Source of the DNA: Diaporthe sp. PMI_573
Taxonomy: Eukaryota; Ascomycota; Sordariomycetes; Diaporthales; Diaporthaceae
Direction: 5' to 3'
Assembly (NCBI GenBank): GCA_021399435.1
Contig: JAJTUP010000035.1
Span: 434,001-498,000 of the forward strand
Length of the DNA stretch: 64,000 nucleotides
In this document: positions 31,550-43,386 of the stretch, piece by piece
Position numbering within the stretch: the stretch's first letter is position 1
Layout of the letters: every line of letters starts with the position of its first letter
The notes under the pieces: model-generated
Told to the model about the DNA's origin: nothing
Databases searched by the model: none
The model's input: the letters and a program-made list of their open reading frames with translations, nothing else
Translations under genes and position numbers: made by a program

Positions 31550-32283
31550 TTGATACTTTATAGTAAAAAACCGCTGAAAGAGGTTGTGACTATTATAGAG
31601 CAAGAGCATAATTTTATGGCGACGAAGAGAATGTACAAAGCTCGTTTCAAAAAATGGGGAATCAGGAAGAATGTTACAGTGGGACAAGTCGTAGATGCGA
31701 CGCTGGGTGCACAGCGGGGGAGCTACCGACAAGTGAACCAGCAACAACTTTACACCCAGAATTTGGGTCCTCTACCTCATTCTGATCGCATGGATACCAC
31801 CAACGGCCCAGGTCTCGACCGATCGAGAGGTACGTGAGGAGGAAACCTACCGGTCTGATGAAGCTACCAACAGAAGACAGAGAGCGCGCTGAGGCCCATT
31901 TTGGTTCACCGAAGATTAGGCGTGCGCACAGGGAGGCTACGAATGTTCCGATGACCAACACGGAGGATCCCCTGCAATCTGTTCAAGATTTGTGGGACTT
32001 CACGAATATACCCTTCGACAATAATTCCATATCCCTGTACTCCGATCAAAACCAGGGTGGTTTATACGGAGGAGGTTACAACCAAAGCTACGCCCTGACT
32101 GCCTGCCTTCCGCGCGAAGGATTTGGACAAGTTGAATATAGTCAGCCAGGGCAGCAGCAGGCGCATCAACAGACGCCAGCGGGCTACAGCGGACATTGTC
32201 ACTTGCTACACCTAAAGAATTCGATGTCGAGTAGAGAATCTTACTCGAGGATGGTAATGTTGAATCAGGCTATAGTAACGTAG
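31550..32283 (+). pseudogene. Clr5-domain protein, truncated and frameshifted
   Basis: 'LYSKKPLKEVVTIIEQEHNF' and 'MATKRMYKARFKKWGIRKN' are the second half of a Clr5 domain, a fungal DNA-binding-like module. The beginning of the domain and an ATG are missing. A 1-nt shift near 31825 leads to 'RRKPTGLMKLPTEDRERAEA' and a Gln/Tyr-rich segment that ends at 32283. Clr5 proteins normally run on for several hundred residues. Decayed fragment. Confidence 0.65.
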
Positions 32284-32880
32284 TACATCCTAGTTATGGA
32301 CTATTTGTATTATTCTAGTTCCTCTACGAAGCCGGAACACACAATGAGTGTTCTATAATATTTTCTAACAGGCTTGGCAATTAGAAGTCGCCGTCACCGC
32401 AGATCAGGCTGAAATTCAAGTTGGTGCAGGCTCTTCATCTCTCCTTTGCTGCGCAAGTGGCGGAGTTTGGTCACGAAGTCAAGAGGTAAACGCCCGGGGC
32501 GATGCGATCCAAACGGGCTCGACGACCACTCCCAGAATTTTGGCGCCAAACCCAGCTCTGTACCAACCAACGCGACAACCCACCTTGGGATCCTGACGTA
32601 GGGATGGCTGGTCTTCTGTGAACTGCGCCGCCTGCAATGCGTTACAAGCACGCAAACCGCCCCCAATATGCCTGCAAGTCTGCCTCCACCGCTGGCGGCA
32701 CACCGAGAGCGGCTCCCGATCAATCCAAGTTATAAAAACGGATAAATTTCCTGTCCTTTTTTTCTCCCCCTTCCCTCTTTGCCGGCTTCGCAAAACCCCA
32801 AAAACACCACTTGCGACGTTTTCACATTGCATATTTAACCTCTTCCACTTGCCTCAGTTTTTCTCCCATTCCGTCTAATC

Positions 32881-33078
32881 ATGTCTAACTTTCTACAGGA
32901 CCTGTTCCTGCTTCTTGGACATCTCACTTGGCACTTTCTGGACTGCGCTGAAAAAATTGGTAAATGGTTCTATAACCACGTTCTCGGCTTCCACTATATC
33001 GTTGACATCCCGCTGTTCTTTCTCGAACTTGCATTGCAGGTGCTTGTCTTCTTGCTTGAAGCAGCTTCAGATTTGTAA
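32881..33078 (+). CDS. possible small membrane protein (65 aa)
   Basis: ATG 32881 follows a pyrimidine-rich leader typical of fungal promoters ('tttttctcccattccgtc'). The product 'MSNFLQDLFLLLGHLTWHFL' continues with a second hydrophobic stretch ('IPLFFLELALQVLVFLLE'), suggesting one or two membrane helices. No family known; the short length leaves chance open. Confidence 0.35.
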   Translation: MSNFLQDLFLLLGHLTWHFLDCAEKIGKWFYNHVLGFHYIVDIPLFFLELALQVLVFLLEAASDL

Positions 33079-33494
33079 CGCTACTTCCGCCTGGTACACA
33101 TATACCATCGGCGCCAGCCTCGCCTAGGAGTCAGTAGTGTCAATGCGTTGGAAAGACAGGGCGGAGAGACGTTATTTGTGGGAGGATGAAGCTTGGATGT
33201 GGTTTGGTCGTTGGCAAAGTTGTTGTTCTATTCCTCATTTAAGGATACTATTATAACCCTACAATATCTTTAATAGCGAAATTCCAAACCCAAATTTGAC
33301 TTCTTGCCAATAACACCTAGGCGAAATTTGAATTGTTCTGTAATGAGATTAAAACACTGCTTACAAGCGCAAATAAGTCCCACTATAATTTGACCATCAT
33401 CAAGCCATGTGCAGAACAAAGGTCACACCCTCCGCCTCAGCGATCTAGTCCTCCATGCTGCCCCTAAATACTCCCTCCTTCTCTCTCAAAAACG

Positions 33495-33926
33495 CTATTC
33501 GATAACACAAGGGTTAGACGGCACACACTCTGTGTGAACGCTAGGGTCGTTCTGCAATTTTTCTGCGGACTCGCCAAGGATTTTGTAAATGAGGCTCTGT
33601 GCCTGCAGCTGGTAACTTAAAAAGCTACATTTGGGTGTGGTCAATTTGGGGTCAAAAATTGAACCCGATCCTTGGGTCCCAGTCATCTGCTCAAGCGAAA
33701 CCTCGTGGATGGTCTCGCCATAGGCATGTGAAATTTCTCTCGGTATTGGTCCGTCTCTGCTTATCTTTTCCTCTGTACCCGCGAAACGTACCCCTGATAA
33801 TCCTTCGACCAGGACAGGCTTCACATGCCCAGCCCAAAGTCCTAGGGAGGAGGAACGGCCGTCGATGGCACGAAAGATTCTTGGTGGTGACTTTGATCGT
33901 GTCTCGAGCAGTGTTGGCAGGTTGTG
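33495..33926 (-). CDS. possible 3' exon of an unknown gene
   Basis: The minus strand is open for 144 codons from an acceptor-like CCTAG at 33927 to TAA at 33495, reading for example 'PPRIFRAIDGRSSSLGLW', 'VLVEGLSGVRFAGTEEKISR' and 'SFLSYQLQAQSLIYKILGES'. There is no ATG and no upstream exon identified. No family recognised. Confidence 0.2.
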   Translation of the reverse strand, partial: HNLPTLLETRSKSPPRIFRAIDGRSSSLGLWAGHVKPVLVEGLSGVRFAGTEEKISRDGPIPREISHAYGETIHEVSLEQMTGTQGSGSIFDPKLTTPKCSFLSYQLQAQSLIYKILGESAEKLQNDPSVHTECVPSNPCVIE

Positions 33927-34164
33927 ACCCTAGGACAGGTCCGAAAGATTGAGTAAGGGGAAGAAGTACAATTTCACAGAGTGCTGCCTGTTTTCTAAGC
34001 CCTCAACAAAACTTCACCCTTATGAGGTCTAGCGCCTTCCCTGTTATTCCCTGTAGGTGTAAGGTTAGATTCGAATTTCAATTGAACAACAGAATGAGAC
34101 CAAATATTCGAGGGTTCTTTAAGGACACCTATGAAAACATATTCCGTGTATGGGTGTCTCTATT

Positions 34165-34440
34165 AAAAGAAACCACGTTGTCATGTCGTATACTGAACAT
34201 GTCTTCTGCATGGGCTCCATATAACATCCGAAAACTCTTCAAATACCTTTGTGCATTCGAAGCACTTCTGTGCCTCCGGAGGCAACGTCGCCATAAAGGA
34301 CTTTGTAGCGACACGAGGATAAAGAAAATTCGGGTCATGATGCTCTTTGTGGACAAATTGTGGAAGTTTTGAGATTCTCCCAGCAAGCTCTTCATAATCA
34401 TGCGGCCTCTTTCGGGAGTATCATTTAGAGCCAGCGGTTT
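34165..34440 (-). pseudogene. decayed paralogue of the Cys/His-rich protein at 43.6 kb
   Basis: The minus strand encodes 'AGRISKLPQFVHKEHHDPNF', 'LYPRVATKSFMATLPPEA' and 'CFECTKVFEEFSDVIWSPCR', matching 'AGRLSYLQQVVHENKLDPTF', 'LYPRVATKNFIATLPPEA' and 'CYECKKELKEFSDIIWKPCR' of the gene at 43600-44166. Only this central part is recognisable, upstream sequence is in other frames, and the distal Cys residues are lost behind stops. Confidence 0.8.
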
Positions 34441-35112
34441 CAACTTCGTCTAGGTGCCAGTTTCGATACAGAAACAGTCAGCCCAATTCAAGCACCATAT
34501 ATTCTCAAGATCTGGGCCAGATGGTAAAGCGAGGATTCCAGGATGTCTCCTCATGGTTGTTCAAAGTTGAGCCGGGAGATTTACCCCGCGAAGATCGGGC
34601 ACATCTGTGCCAAGGAACTAGTCCACCTGCAACCAGGAAACACTTAAACAATGCTGGTACCGGGTCCCTAAAGCTCGACCCTACCCACAGTTTTGCAGGA
34701 GTCGTGGACGAGTTAACGAGGACTGCGGTGGAGAGGTTCAACTCAGCACATGTGAACCCGTCCAGGATTAGCACCTTGCACCCAAGCCCAGAGAACCATG
34801 GAAAGCGCTTACAACTCTGTTCTGGCCAAGGCGCAGCAAGTTCTGGATCAATCTCTGATTCTGCCGGGAGAGATATTGTCCTCGCTAAGCACCCGATCAA
34901 TTCAGCACCCAGGGTATGGCCGTGCCCTTTCTTCGTCAGAGATAGGGAATCCCATCTCAGCTGCTTGACAAGGCATTGTCTCCTCAGCATAGATGATGTG
35001 CGAGAGCATTTGTGCTCAGTGCATTTGGAACCTATCTACTGCTCGGTCTGCTACGAGACTTTCCTGACAGTCAGACTTAGGGACGGCCATATGCGGAGCC
35101 AGGAATGCCGTC

Positions 35113-37467
35113 TAGTGATGTTGTACAGTTTGTACAACCTTGTTGTACGTACGTACGTACAGGAAGAAAATGTATGTACATGTACTATGTACGTACGACT
35201 GAGTCCACTATATTCCAAATCAGGTAATTTATGGGTCATGCCGTACGAGTACGGAGCTGTACAAAACTTTGCCGGCTTAACAACTCAGCGTTACTCTGCC
35301 ATTCTCTCCCAATTGAACGCATCGCCAAAAAAGATGGCCCCTGCCAAAGCTGACGCTGCCTTCATTTGGCGACAGTTTATCGACCTCGGCCGCTCGAACC
35401 CCAAGAAAAGCAAGCGATACAGATGCCGTCACTGCCAGAAGGACTTTGCAGCCACCTCTGTTGGGAGGCCGAAAGAGCACCTCGCTGCGTGTGACAAATG
35501 GCAAGCTACGCAGCGACAAGAGCGCCAAGCTCGAGATAACGCCGGCTATCTTCCCTCATATTCTGAAGCTGTACAAAAGAAGATAACGGAGGTCGGAATT
35601 CAGCATATCTCTCAGGACGAGAGCCGCAGTTTCGCCTATGATGCCGCCGCTGCTGTAATCGCCGGCGGTCGCCCCTTCAGCCTCTTCGAGAGCCGTCGTT
35701 GGCGTTATTTCTTCACTCGCATCAAGCCTGGCTGGAAGCCCCCTAGCCGTGCCGTCATCACGCGAATTCTTCCCGAGTTCTATCAGGAAATCTATGACGA
35801 GGTTTTCAAACGTATTACCAGCTCGGAATGCAGCACACGGCAGAGAACTGGGTGCGGCTGATCTGGGGAGAAATGCAGCAACTGTGTGGCGGCGATCTCT
35901 CCAGGATCAATTCTATCTGTACGGATACCGAAAATACGATGCGCTCTGTACACAACCTGCTAGGGGGATTCCCAGAGCTCTCACACATCAACTTCTCTCT
36001 GTGCGATTCTCACGGCCTTCAGCTTCTGATTAAAGATATTCTTCTTCTTCCCTTCTTCGAGGATCTCTTTAACAACGTCAGCACCCTGCTCGTGTTCTTC
36101 TCACGGTCTAAATTACAATTACAAAGATTGAGAATGTGCCAGCGCACAAGGTGGAACGGAGTAACTCGCGCGCTGATCAGAAGGTACCGGTGAATTGTTA
36201 GCTGCGACTGAGAAATTGATATACTAACCTGCTCGTTCCGAACAGTATAATTACACGCTGGGGTTCCCAGTACAATTCTTTCTTCTCCCTCCTCCGTTCT
36301 CGAGACCCTGCCAGAGACTGGTCTGTTCGAAAAGATGTACGGGATGAGTTGCGATCTCAAGATTGCCCCGTTCTCCTGCCCGAAGCGGTTCGGATCATCA
36401 AAGACAGCAGCTTCTGGCTAGAACTCGAGGCTGCGATCGCTGTGCTGAAACCGGTGAACGACTTTCAACACGCTTCTGAGGCTGATGGGGCGGGAATTGC
36501 ACACGTTGTAAATCGCTGGCTGCAAATCAAAAGCAAATGGGCTGAGATGAGAGAGGCTGATCAGTTCCCTGATATTCCGTGGGACGATATTGACGCTATA
36601 TTCAAAGCTAGGCTTGATAAGCAAACGTACGATATACATTGGATCGCCGATGCCCTCCGGCCTGATACAACAGGTCCAAACTCGAAACTTCCGCCTAGCG
36701 TCTTTGCACGCGTACAAGAATATTTGCAGAAACAGCTGGAAAATGACGACGAGTATCACCGTGCCCTCTCCGAATTCACACACTTCCGAATGCGTACAGG
36801 CGGCCCAGACGGCTTATTCAATAAGCACAGCGCTGTATACGACGATGGTTTCAGGCCAGCAATGGCGTGGCAGTGCCTCCTCAACCAGGGCTCGATTCTG
36901 GCTAGAGTAGCTGTGAAGGTAATGAACACGCTTGCAAACTCCGTACCTTCAGAACGAAGTTTCTCTGCTATCAGGTTCATACACACGAAAGCTCGAAATC
37001 GCCTTACGCCCATGCACGCGGACATGCAGGCCTTCATTTTTATGAATGATCGCGTATTAGATCGCCTTAAGGATCAGAAGTACGCGCATAAAAAGCGCTG
37101 GGCGGATCTTGAGGAGAAGGACTGGCTGGAACTTGAAGATTCGTACCTCGAGTTGTTTGTGAATGCGCAGGGCAAGAAGGTCTGGATGGATGGTGTGATG
37201 GCCTCTGCCAATGGAGATTTCGAGTGGGAAGGTGTCTTACAGTCGACAGGTGATATATTGGGGGTTGGTACTGAAGTGGAATCAGTGGTTGGAGACTAGA
37301 GTGACAGGAGACCAGGACCGTATGAATGCTCGTACTCAACTATTGCCTAAAAAGGAAGGAGGAAATTTGTATGGTACAATTTTGTACGTACAGAAAAGTT
37401 GTACGTACGTACAGCTACCCAAAATACAGTACGTACGTACGTACGTGTACAGAAAAATGCATCACTA
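35113..37467 (+). mobile_element. hAT element (copy 2), 2355 bp, with TIR and 8-bp TSD
   Basis: The ends are TAGTGATG at 35113 and its reverse complement CATCACTA ending at 37467, and the flanks are the identical 8-bp target duplication ATGCCGTC (35105-35112 and 37468-37475). Subterminal regions on both sides carry runs of GTACGTAC, likely transposase binding sites. Inside is a single defective transposase gene. The perfect target duplication points to a recent insertion. Confidence 0.95.
35334..37299 (+). pseudogene. hAT transposase in copy 2, internal deletion
   Basis: Starts 'MAPAKADAAFIWRQFIDLGR' with a BED-like finger ('CRHCQKDFAATSVGRPKEHL'). Near 35825 the frame jumps: the segment that should carry the first catalytic Asp is missing, and the protein resumes in another frame at 'HTAENWVRLIWGEMQQLCGG', then 'CTDTENTMRSVHNLLGG', 'INFSLCDSHGLQLLIKDIL'. 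A 62-nt intron (36184-36245) joins it to 'SIITRWGSQYNSFFSLLRS' and the hAT C-terminal domain ('SVPSERSFSAIRFIHTKARN'). With DUF659-like middle region. The element is non-autonomous and depended on another copy to move. Confidence 0.9.
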
Positions 37468-37828
37468 ATGCCGTCATCGGCTGCCCATTATATTTGGCGG
37501 CCTCCGAGACTCGCAGGTACGAGAGCTCGAAAGGCAAGGGTCGGCTGCGGATAGTATTCCTGGATTGCAGGCAAGGCAGCGGATGAAGATCTGGTCCATT
37601 GTGTTCTCTTGTACACAGCCGCCTCCGTCACCGTTCTCTCTTACTCAAAGGGAGCTTGAGGTTTACAAGTTCCGTCGCTTCTGGGAGCTATTCGGAGAGG
37701 ATATAATCGCCGATGTTTTAGCAAAACACAGACTTCAGCGGTCCGAAATTGAACATGAGGAAAGACAGTTGGACGAGTTGTACTTGGCGGTAGCTGACCG
37801 TGCTGTGGACTGCGTGTTGGTTACTTAG

Positions 37829-39091
37829 GACGCCGAAAATAGAGATCCAGGTAGTAGTAGAAAAGTATAGCCATGTTGCATCTTTGAGATAGTTAACGAA
37901 AAAGCGTCCGCGGGTGTTATTAGTGATAAAAGTCCTGGTTGTAAAAAAGGCAGTATTGATGTTCAAGGTCGGATTGCAGTATCTATAGGCATTTTCTATA
38001 TGCCCTAATAAACTAAAACAAAATTTGAGATTTCCCTGTCTCTAACCCACTCGGGCGCATTCAAGCGTCCCCCAGGAGTGGAAAATATAAAAAACCCAAA
38101 AGTCATTACTTTGTAAAAGAACTGTTGGTTGGTAATCTGTTTAGGTTTAGAACTAAGGTTTGTGGCGACGGGTGCTCTGTTTTTCCATTGAAAAGAAACC
38201 ATAAATCAATTACTAGAGGAAAAAGATAAGGAAAAGAATAGAGTATTGTATTATTCATGGGCGGACAACAAGATCGACAAAAGAATCTTGTCAACACTTG
38301 TCGGCTCAAGCCGAGCCCCAAGTAACTCCGGCACCTCAATGCAACCCAGTATAAGCTGCGCAGTCGTTCCTTCACCTCTCTGGTAGTATTGCTGATCATA
38401 TCCCTCAGCGTATCAATAATTCTCAGCAGTCTCCCTGCCGTAGTCCTTGCTCGCGTCTGGCGGTCCTAGCTTCTGGTCGAACAGCAAATGCGTGACGCAC
38501 AAGTGTCCCAGTCATCTGTCATGTAACTCCTCTCCTTGTAATGACGTTATCTAGGCGCAGTTTGAATGCCAAACTATTCACGAGAGTGGTGCCGTGTCCA
38601 GTGTATGCGCGGCTTAATTCGTGCGTGCCAGACATTGTCCCGCGTCTGTGTGGTGGCTAGGTAGAGTTCTTTTAACCAGAAATCCAAATCCACCCTTCAT
38701 ATTCGACCTGTTTCAAAGACATCACCAGAACTACCGTTTCAACACAGATTTCTCAACAAATACTGTTTGAATTCAATTGTCTGTCGTCCAAAGAAAAGAG
38801 AGCATTTAGAACTATCAAAGACTTTTTTCGCATCTAATTTAGAGGTAGGAGAAAAGATCTCCTATTTTACTACAACGTTATTACAGGGTAGGGAATCAAT
38901 CCATCCACGTCAATATCCGACTTTGTGGATTGAATTGACGGCTTACTCAGCAGGGTGCTCGTGGATTGATGTCCACGAGGCTATCTGTGGATTGATGTCC
39001 ATAATATTGAACCCGTGGAAGACCCCTGTCACATTAACTCGGATTTCCTAATCGGGCAATTCGGGATCCTATCGCCGAAATTTCGATTGCC
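37829..39091. other. no gene seen; hAT subterminal repeats at the right end
   Basis: AT-rich with only short frames. From about 38935 to 39005 there are repeats of 'tggattgatgtcca' and 'tggattgaattgac' that look like the subterminal region of the hAT copy which begins at 39092. Confidence 0.4.
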
Positions 39092-39802
39092 TCACTCCTG
39101 CTGCTCCTCCAAACAAGCCCGTCCAACAGCCTCCTCCAACGCTGTATCGTCAAGCAGTATGCTATCGACATCTTCGATAATGCCTGCGCGTAACCAAGAT
39201 CGCAGCGTTTGGATTAGTCCAATCGTCCCAGCGTCTAAGCGGTTTCGGAGGGGCGTGACCATCAACCCGGTGGCAGAGAACAGTCTCTCGCACTCCGAGC
39301 TCATGGCCGGCACTGTCATGACGTCAAGAGCCAGTCGAGATAGTCTCGGGTACTCAAACCTCTTGAGGATCCAATACTCAACGGGGTCTGCGACGTCCTT
39401 GTCGCTCCCAGACACACTGGCCTGCCAGCGGATATATTCATCCGCTTGAGCAGCGGAGGGTTGGCTTTGACGGTATCGATTACGATACCGATCAAAGGAG
39501 GACAAGGTCGTCTTTTGCCTCTTCACAACCGGACCTTCAGGAGACGTGACTGTGATCTGTAGGTCCCTGTATTCCGTCTCCCAAAGACGTTGCACGATAT
39601 CCTTCGCCTCATCGACCCAACCCGGATGCTGTTGACCCCAAACCTCGTCGAAATAGTCCCATCGCAGGCTAGGGTGCAAGGCGGCAGCGGCGTAGTATGC
39701 TGGTGAGTCCCTCAAAGTATTGTAATATTTATCCAGCTTCTTCCAGCCAAGGTTAATATTAACACTGAAATGCTCCGGCTCAGGATGACTCCCCTTCAGC
39801 AT
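39092..39802 (-). pseudogene. hAT transposase (copy 3), C-terminal third only
   Basis: 236 codons with 'FSVNINLGWKKLDKYYNTL', 'YAAAALHPSLRWDYFDEVW' and the dimerisation domain 'LDVMTVPAMSSECERLFSAT', 'RNRLDAGTIGLIQTLRSWLR'. It is a different subfamily from copies 1 and 2. The coding sequence stops abruptly at about 39810, where a LINE fragment on the other strand begins; the N-terminal two thirds are not found on the far side of the LINE. Confidence 0.88.
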
Positions 39803-39881
39803 TATATTCTTATTGCCTCAACCGCTTGCATTGGAGTAGGATTGCTATACATGATGGCAAAGTTCACACTGGAGTTTTGAG

Positions 39882-41140
39882 TAGGGGCGCAAGCAATCGT
39901 GGGAACGTTTCTCTCGGTGGCAACGAGCGTCGCCGAGGCGGAGGCTCACATCGCCCCCGCACAAGACCGCTTCTGGAGACGGGCAATCAAGCTGTGGACG
40001 GACATCCACACCCTGCCCGAGACCAATCCACTTCGCAGGAACACGTCTCGAATGAGAAAATTCAGAAAGCAACACCGCTCGCCACTATATCAGGTGGCAG
40101 ACGCACTCAAAGAGATAGGGATGGAGGAGATGGAAACTATCAATCCGTTCACTCTGCCGCCGTGGGAGAAGAGGCTGCAAGCGGTTACCGACAAGGCAGC
40201 ACCAAGGCCGCCAAACCCACGCCGGGCAGCACATATCGCCGTAAGCAGTTCGGCACGGAATGGTGTGGTTGGATTGGGCGGAGCAATCGAGACACGCAAA
40301 CACGTCGGAGATGTCCCCACTGTTGAGAGTTTCTCCTCAACTCTAGGCCCAAGGACAGAACAGAACCCATACGTCGGCGAACTAGCAGCAATGGCATACA
40401 CCCTTGAACGACTACCGCAGCGCAGATACCGCAGTATCACGCTTCTGACGAGAAACAAAGCAGCAGTGCTCACGCTCAGGAACCCAAGACAACAGTCTGG
40501 ACAGGAACATGTCTGCAGCATTTACAAATCCATCAGAAAGCTCAGAAGAGAAAACAACGTGATCACGGTAGTATGGCTACCGTCGGGTGAAGATGACGAG
40601 CTCTGGATACGCGCCAAACAAAAAGCCAAGGAAGCCACGCGACAGGGCACAGAGCCACAGACACAACTCCCCAGAGTAAGATCGACGACGCTCAACGTGG
40701 CACGCGCCAAGCGAGGCACCACCAGAAGTCTGCCAGATAAGGTTGGCAAGCATTCCAAGAAAGTCGACACAACGTTACCAGGCAAACACACGCGACGTCT
40801 GTATGACAGGCTCTCCTGGAAAGAAGCTAGTATACTCGCGCAGCTCAGGACGGGTATGGCAAGATTGAACGCATATCTGTACCATATCGAAGCAGCATCG
40901 TCAGACCAGTGCGCACGCGGACAAGCGAGAGAGACCGTGGAACATTTCCTTTTTCGGTGCAGGCGTTGGACGATACACCGAACGCAGATGCTCCAGTGTA
41001 CAGATACCCACAGAAGTAATATCTCCTTCTTCTTAGGAGGGAAAGCACCGTCAGATGGTACAAATTGGACTCCAAATATGGATGCCGTCCGCGCAACGAT
41101 ACGGTTCGCTATTGCCACGGGGCGGCTCGACGCAGACTGA
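39882..41140 (+). pseudogene. Tad-type LINE, 5'-truncated ORF2 (RNase H and C-terminal zinc knuckle)
   Basis: The frame begins 'GAQAIVGTFLSVATSVAEAE' (the segment following the RT), goes on with 'FWRRAIKLWTDIHTLPETNP', an RNase H-like domain ('SARNGVVGLGGAIETR', 'TEQNPYVGELAAMAYTLERL'), 'LYDRLSWKEASILAQLRTGM' and a Cys/His motif ('CARGQARETVEHFLFRCRRW'), and ends 'AIATGRLDAD'. RT and endonuclease are missing, as typical for 5' truncation during target-primed reverse transcription. The reading frame is intact over 1.2 kb, so the insertion is not old. No poly(A) tail is obvious. Confidence 0.9.
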
Positions 41141-41858
41141 TCACAAGGAGGAACACCTCCACCCCATCACCACTAATCCGACAAACCTTAATCACCTCGT
41201 GTCATATACAGCAGGCACCGCTTCAGTCGCCGAAGATAGGACACTGAACACTTGGAGAATCGCCTTCAAGTCGGCCTACTAACACCACTAACCCACGAGA
41301 ATTCGCAGAGACATGGTAGATTGAGACAAGCTATAAGCTAGGAACAGATTGCATATGGGCTTAAGGAGGTCGGGATTCATTTTAGGACATGTATTTGCAG
41401 ATTAGTAATAGTTGCCCTTTCGGCGCAAGCCGCCGCCGGGCGTCAATAAATTGTGTGTGTGTGTGTGTGTGTGTACATATACTGTAACATGATAATATTT
41501 AACCGTCTTGAAATCTCGAAAGCGGTCGAGAAGATTATAAGACATAGACAATACTTTTGGCTTTCTGCTCTCCTTCTCTTCCCATTTAAAAATGACGCCG
41601 CTCATCTGTAGAGTCATCAATGCTCTTGGGCAAGGTTTACCCAATACCCATATTATGTGGTGGAAAATAGTGGCCGCACCAGCGTTTCAGGCCACGCTTA
41701 AATAGTCGCCTTCCGACCCCTTTCCTCCTCCTTCAGAATAAAGACAACACACTCGTTTCCTCCACATATTACTCTTAACTGTCTATTATCAAACAAATCT
41801 AGACCGGTGCGGAACGTAACTTTCACTAAGACCAATGCATTCACACATTTCTAGACCA
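41141..41858. other. no gene seen
   Basis: Holds the presumed 3' end of the LINE, a (GT)n run at 41453-41474 and a pyrimidine-rich, promoter-like region near 41720-41800. Confidence 0.4.
41453..41474. repeat. (GT)11 microsatellite
   Basis: Uninterrupted alternating G and T run. Confidence 0.9.
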
Positions 41859-42493
41859 TAAAATCTGAGACAAGCAGATCAGGTTGGGCACAAATTCTAG
41901 AGGACAATATTGAAATAAATGGCTTACTCCAATTTTACACCCCCTGGGGGGTCATCCCTATTAAGGTCAAACTAGCAGGCGAGAAGAGTCACTATATATT
42001 GATTCGATTATTTGATCCTTCTACTTATCAAGTTCAACATTTGGAGTTCCTCACCCCTGTTGCCACCGTCCGGAGATGTGGTCAGTGGTCGGCAGAGGAG
42101 GATGAAACGCTAATCGAGCTCAAAAGAGAGGTCTTTAATATTCAGGAGATCTACGATTCAGGGTGCCTTGATGACCGATCAGTCAGTGCCATCACATCAA
42201 GAATCAAGGCTCTTAGCAGCCGCACGCACAACAATCTCCTCCATTTCGCCTGGAGCCACCATTCAGACAAACTTTGCAGCCATGAACCAATAAGCGGCGA
42301 TAGGATCTCTTCTGATGAGAAAAATTCTCATCATTCTCTAATGCCGGTGTATAACCATAGCCAATTTCCAGAGCTGCAGGCAGACCCAGACTCTTCAAAA
42401 AACGCCCAGGCTGGCACGATTGCGCCCGCCCCTACAGCATATCATGAATTGGTGTGGGTAGACGAGAACCAAAGGGCTGCAGACCCCGAGTGA
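41859..42493 (+). CDS. Myb/SANT-like protein, start unresolved
   Basis: An open frame of 211 codons with no ATG at its head: 'IPIKVKLAGEKSHYILIRLF', then 'CGQWSAEEDETLIELKREVF' and 'RSVSAITSRIKALSSR', which looks like a single Myb/SANT repeat (first Trp plus acidic patch and a final recognition-type helix). The tail is Ser/His-rich. Either an upstream exon supplies the start (an acceptor-like TTTCTAG lies at 41848-41854) or it is a fragment. Function would be DNA binding or chromatin association by analogy only. Confidence 0.4.
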
Positions 42494-43386
42494 GGCGGAG
42501 CATGTTGGTTCAATAATAGGAAAAAGAAAGGAGGAGGGTTGACAGCTGTTCAATAAATAGCAAATGGTTATCATCGGATGCTTGTACGTACAATGGCATA
42601 GTACGAAAAGTACAACATCAATAGCTTTAAAGGCAGTGGGGCTTCGACCACACTGTGTTTTTTGTTTCAACTGTTCATTTCATCTGTCTGTCTGTCTGCT
42701 TAGCCTGAGACTAGAGATATATCGAGAGGACCGGAGCCATGGATTGACGCCGGCTTCTTCGGCCGCCTGTCGATCCATACCCGTATGGTGTCTTCTTCCG
42801 AATCTTCCGTCTTGGTTAAAAATGGCTATGGGAGCAAAGTTGCCAGGGTAGTTGTTGGCCATGTATGCAGGAGCCTGCAGTCTTGAGCCCTTAGCGAACT
42901 CCTCTTCAGGCCACGTCACTAACGTTGAACCCGCCCGAAGCGAACTCAGCTGCCAGGGTCGGACGTTCGCCGGAGTGCCATTGGCACGTTGCAGATATGG
43001 CGTTTTCTTTGTTGAAAAAGGATTCTTGACCAACGACAACGTAATTAAGAAAAGAAAAGTTTCCATATTGATATTAGCATAAGCTTTTGCAAAAGGTCTG
43101 ATTTATTATTTCTAACTATCTATATATCGTTGTTTTAAGAATCAAAACTGGTCTGCTTGGTTTAGAAACTAGACCACATGTAATAAGAGAAATGAGGTAG
43201 GAAAAAAAGAGAATAAAGAAAGGCAAAGCTTAGGTCAGGGGCAAATCAAAATCCTAGCAAAATAAGGACCAGACGAAAGACGTCCAATTACATTCCCATC
43301 ACAATGTTACACATCACCTTTGCACACATCGCCTTCTTTGCCTGCTAGGCCTCGACAAAGTCTCCATTTTCTGACAGGCTTGGCAA
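42494..43386. other. no gene seen
   Basis: Short frames only. Around 42575-42625 a GTACGTAC-type palindromic stretch resembles the subterminal repeats of hAT copy 2 and might be a relic of such an element. Confidence 0.35.

Larger units (their letters stand above)
34521..37828 (+). pseudogene. C2H2-type zinc finger gene interrupted by an hAT insertion
   Basis: The left part (34521-35112) ends in a fungal C2H2-like array: 'RVWPCPFFVRDRESHLSC', 'IDDVREHLCSVHLEPIYCSV', 'LRDGHMRSQEC'. The right part resumes at 37476 with 'RLPIIFGGLRDSQVRELERQ', 'QRMKIWSIVFSCTQPPPSPF' and ends at 37828. Leaving out the element plus one copy of its 8-bp target duplication makes a single uninterrupted frame of 315 codons (592 + 353 nt). 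Proteins of this type have zinc fingers followed by 'W.I.F.....P.SP' and a short C-terminal helix; their role is unknown. The start at 34521 is the first ATG, but upstream sequence might belong. Confidence 0.8.

Noticed and set aside
35140..35200. GTACGTAC runs as an independent microsatellite
   Set aside because: They occur at both ends of the hAT element and are better explained as its subterminal repeats.
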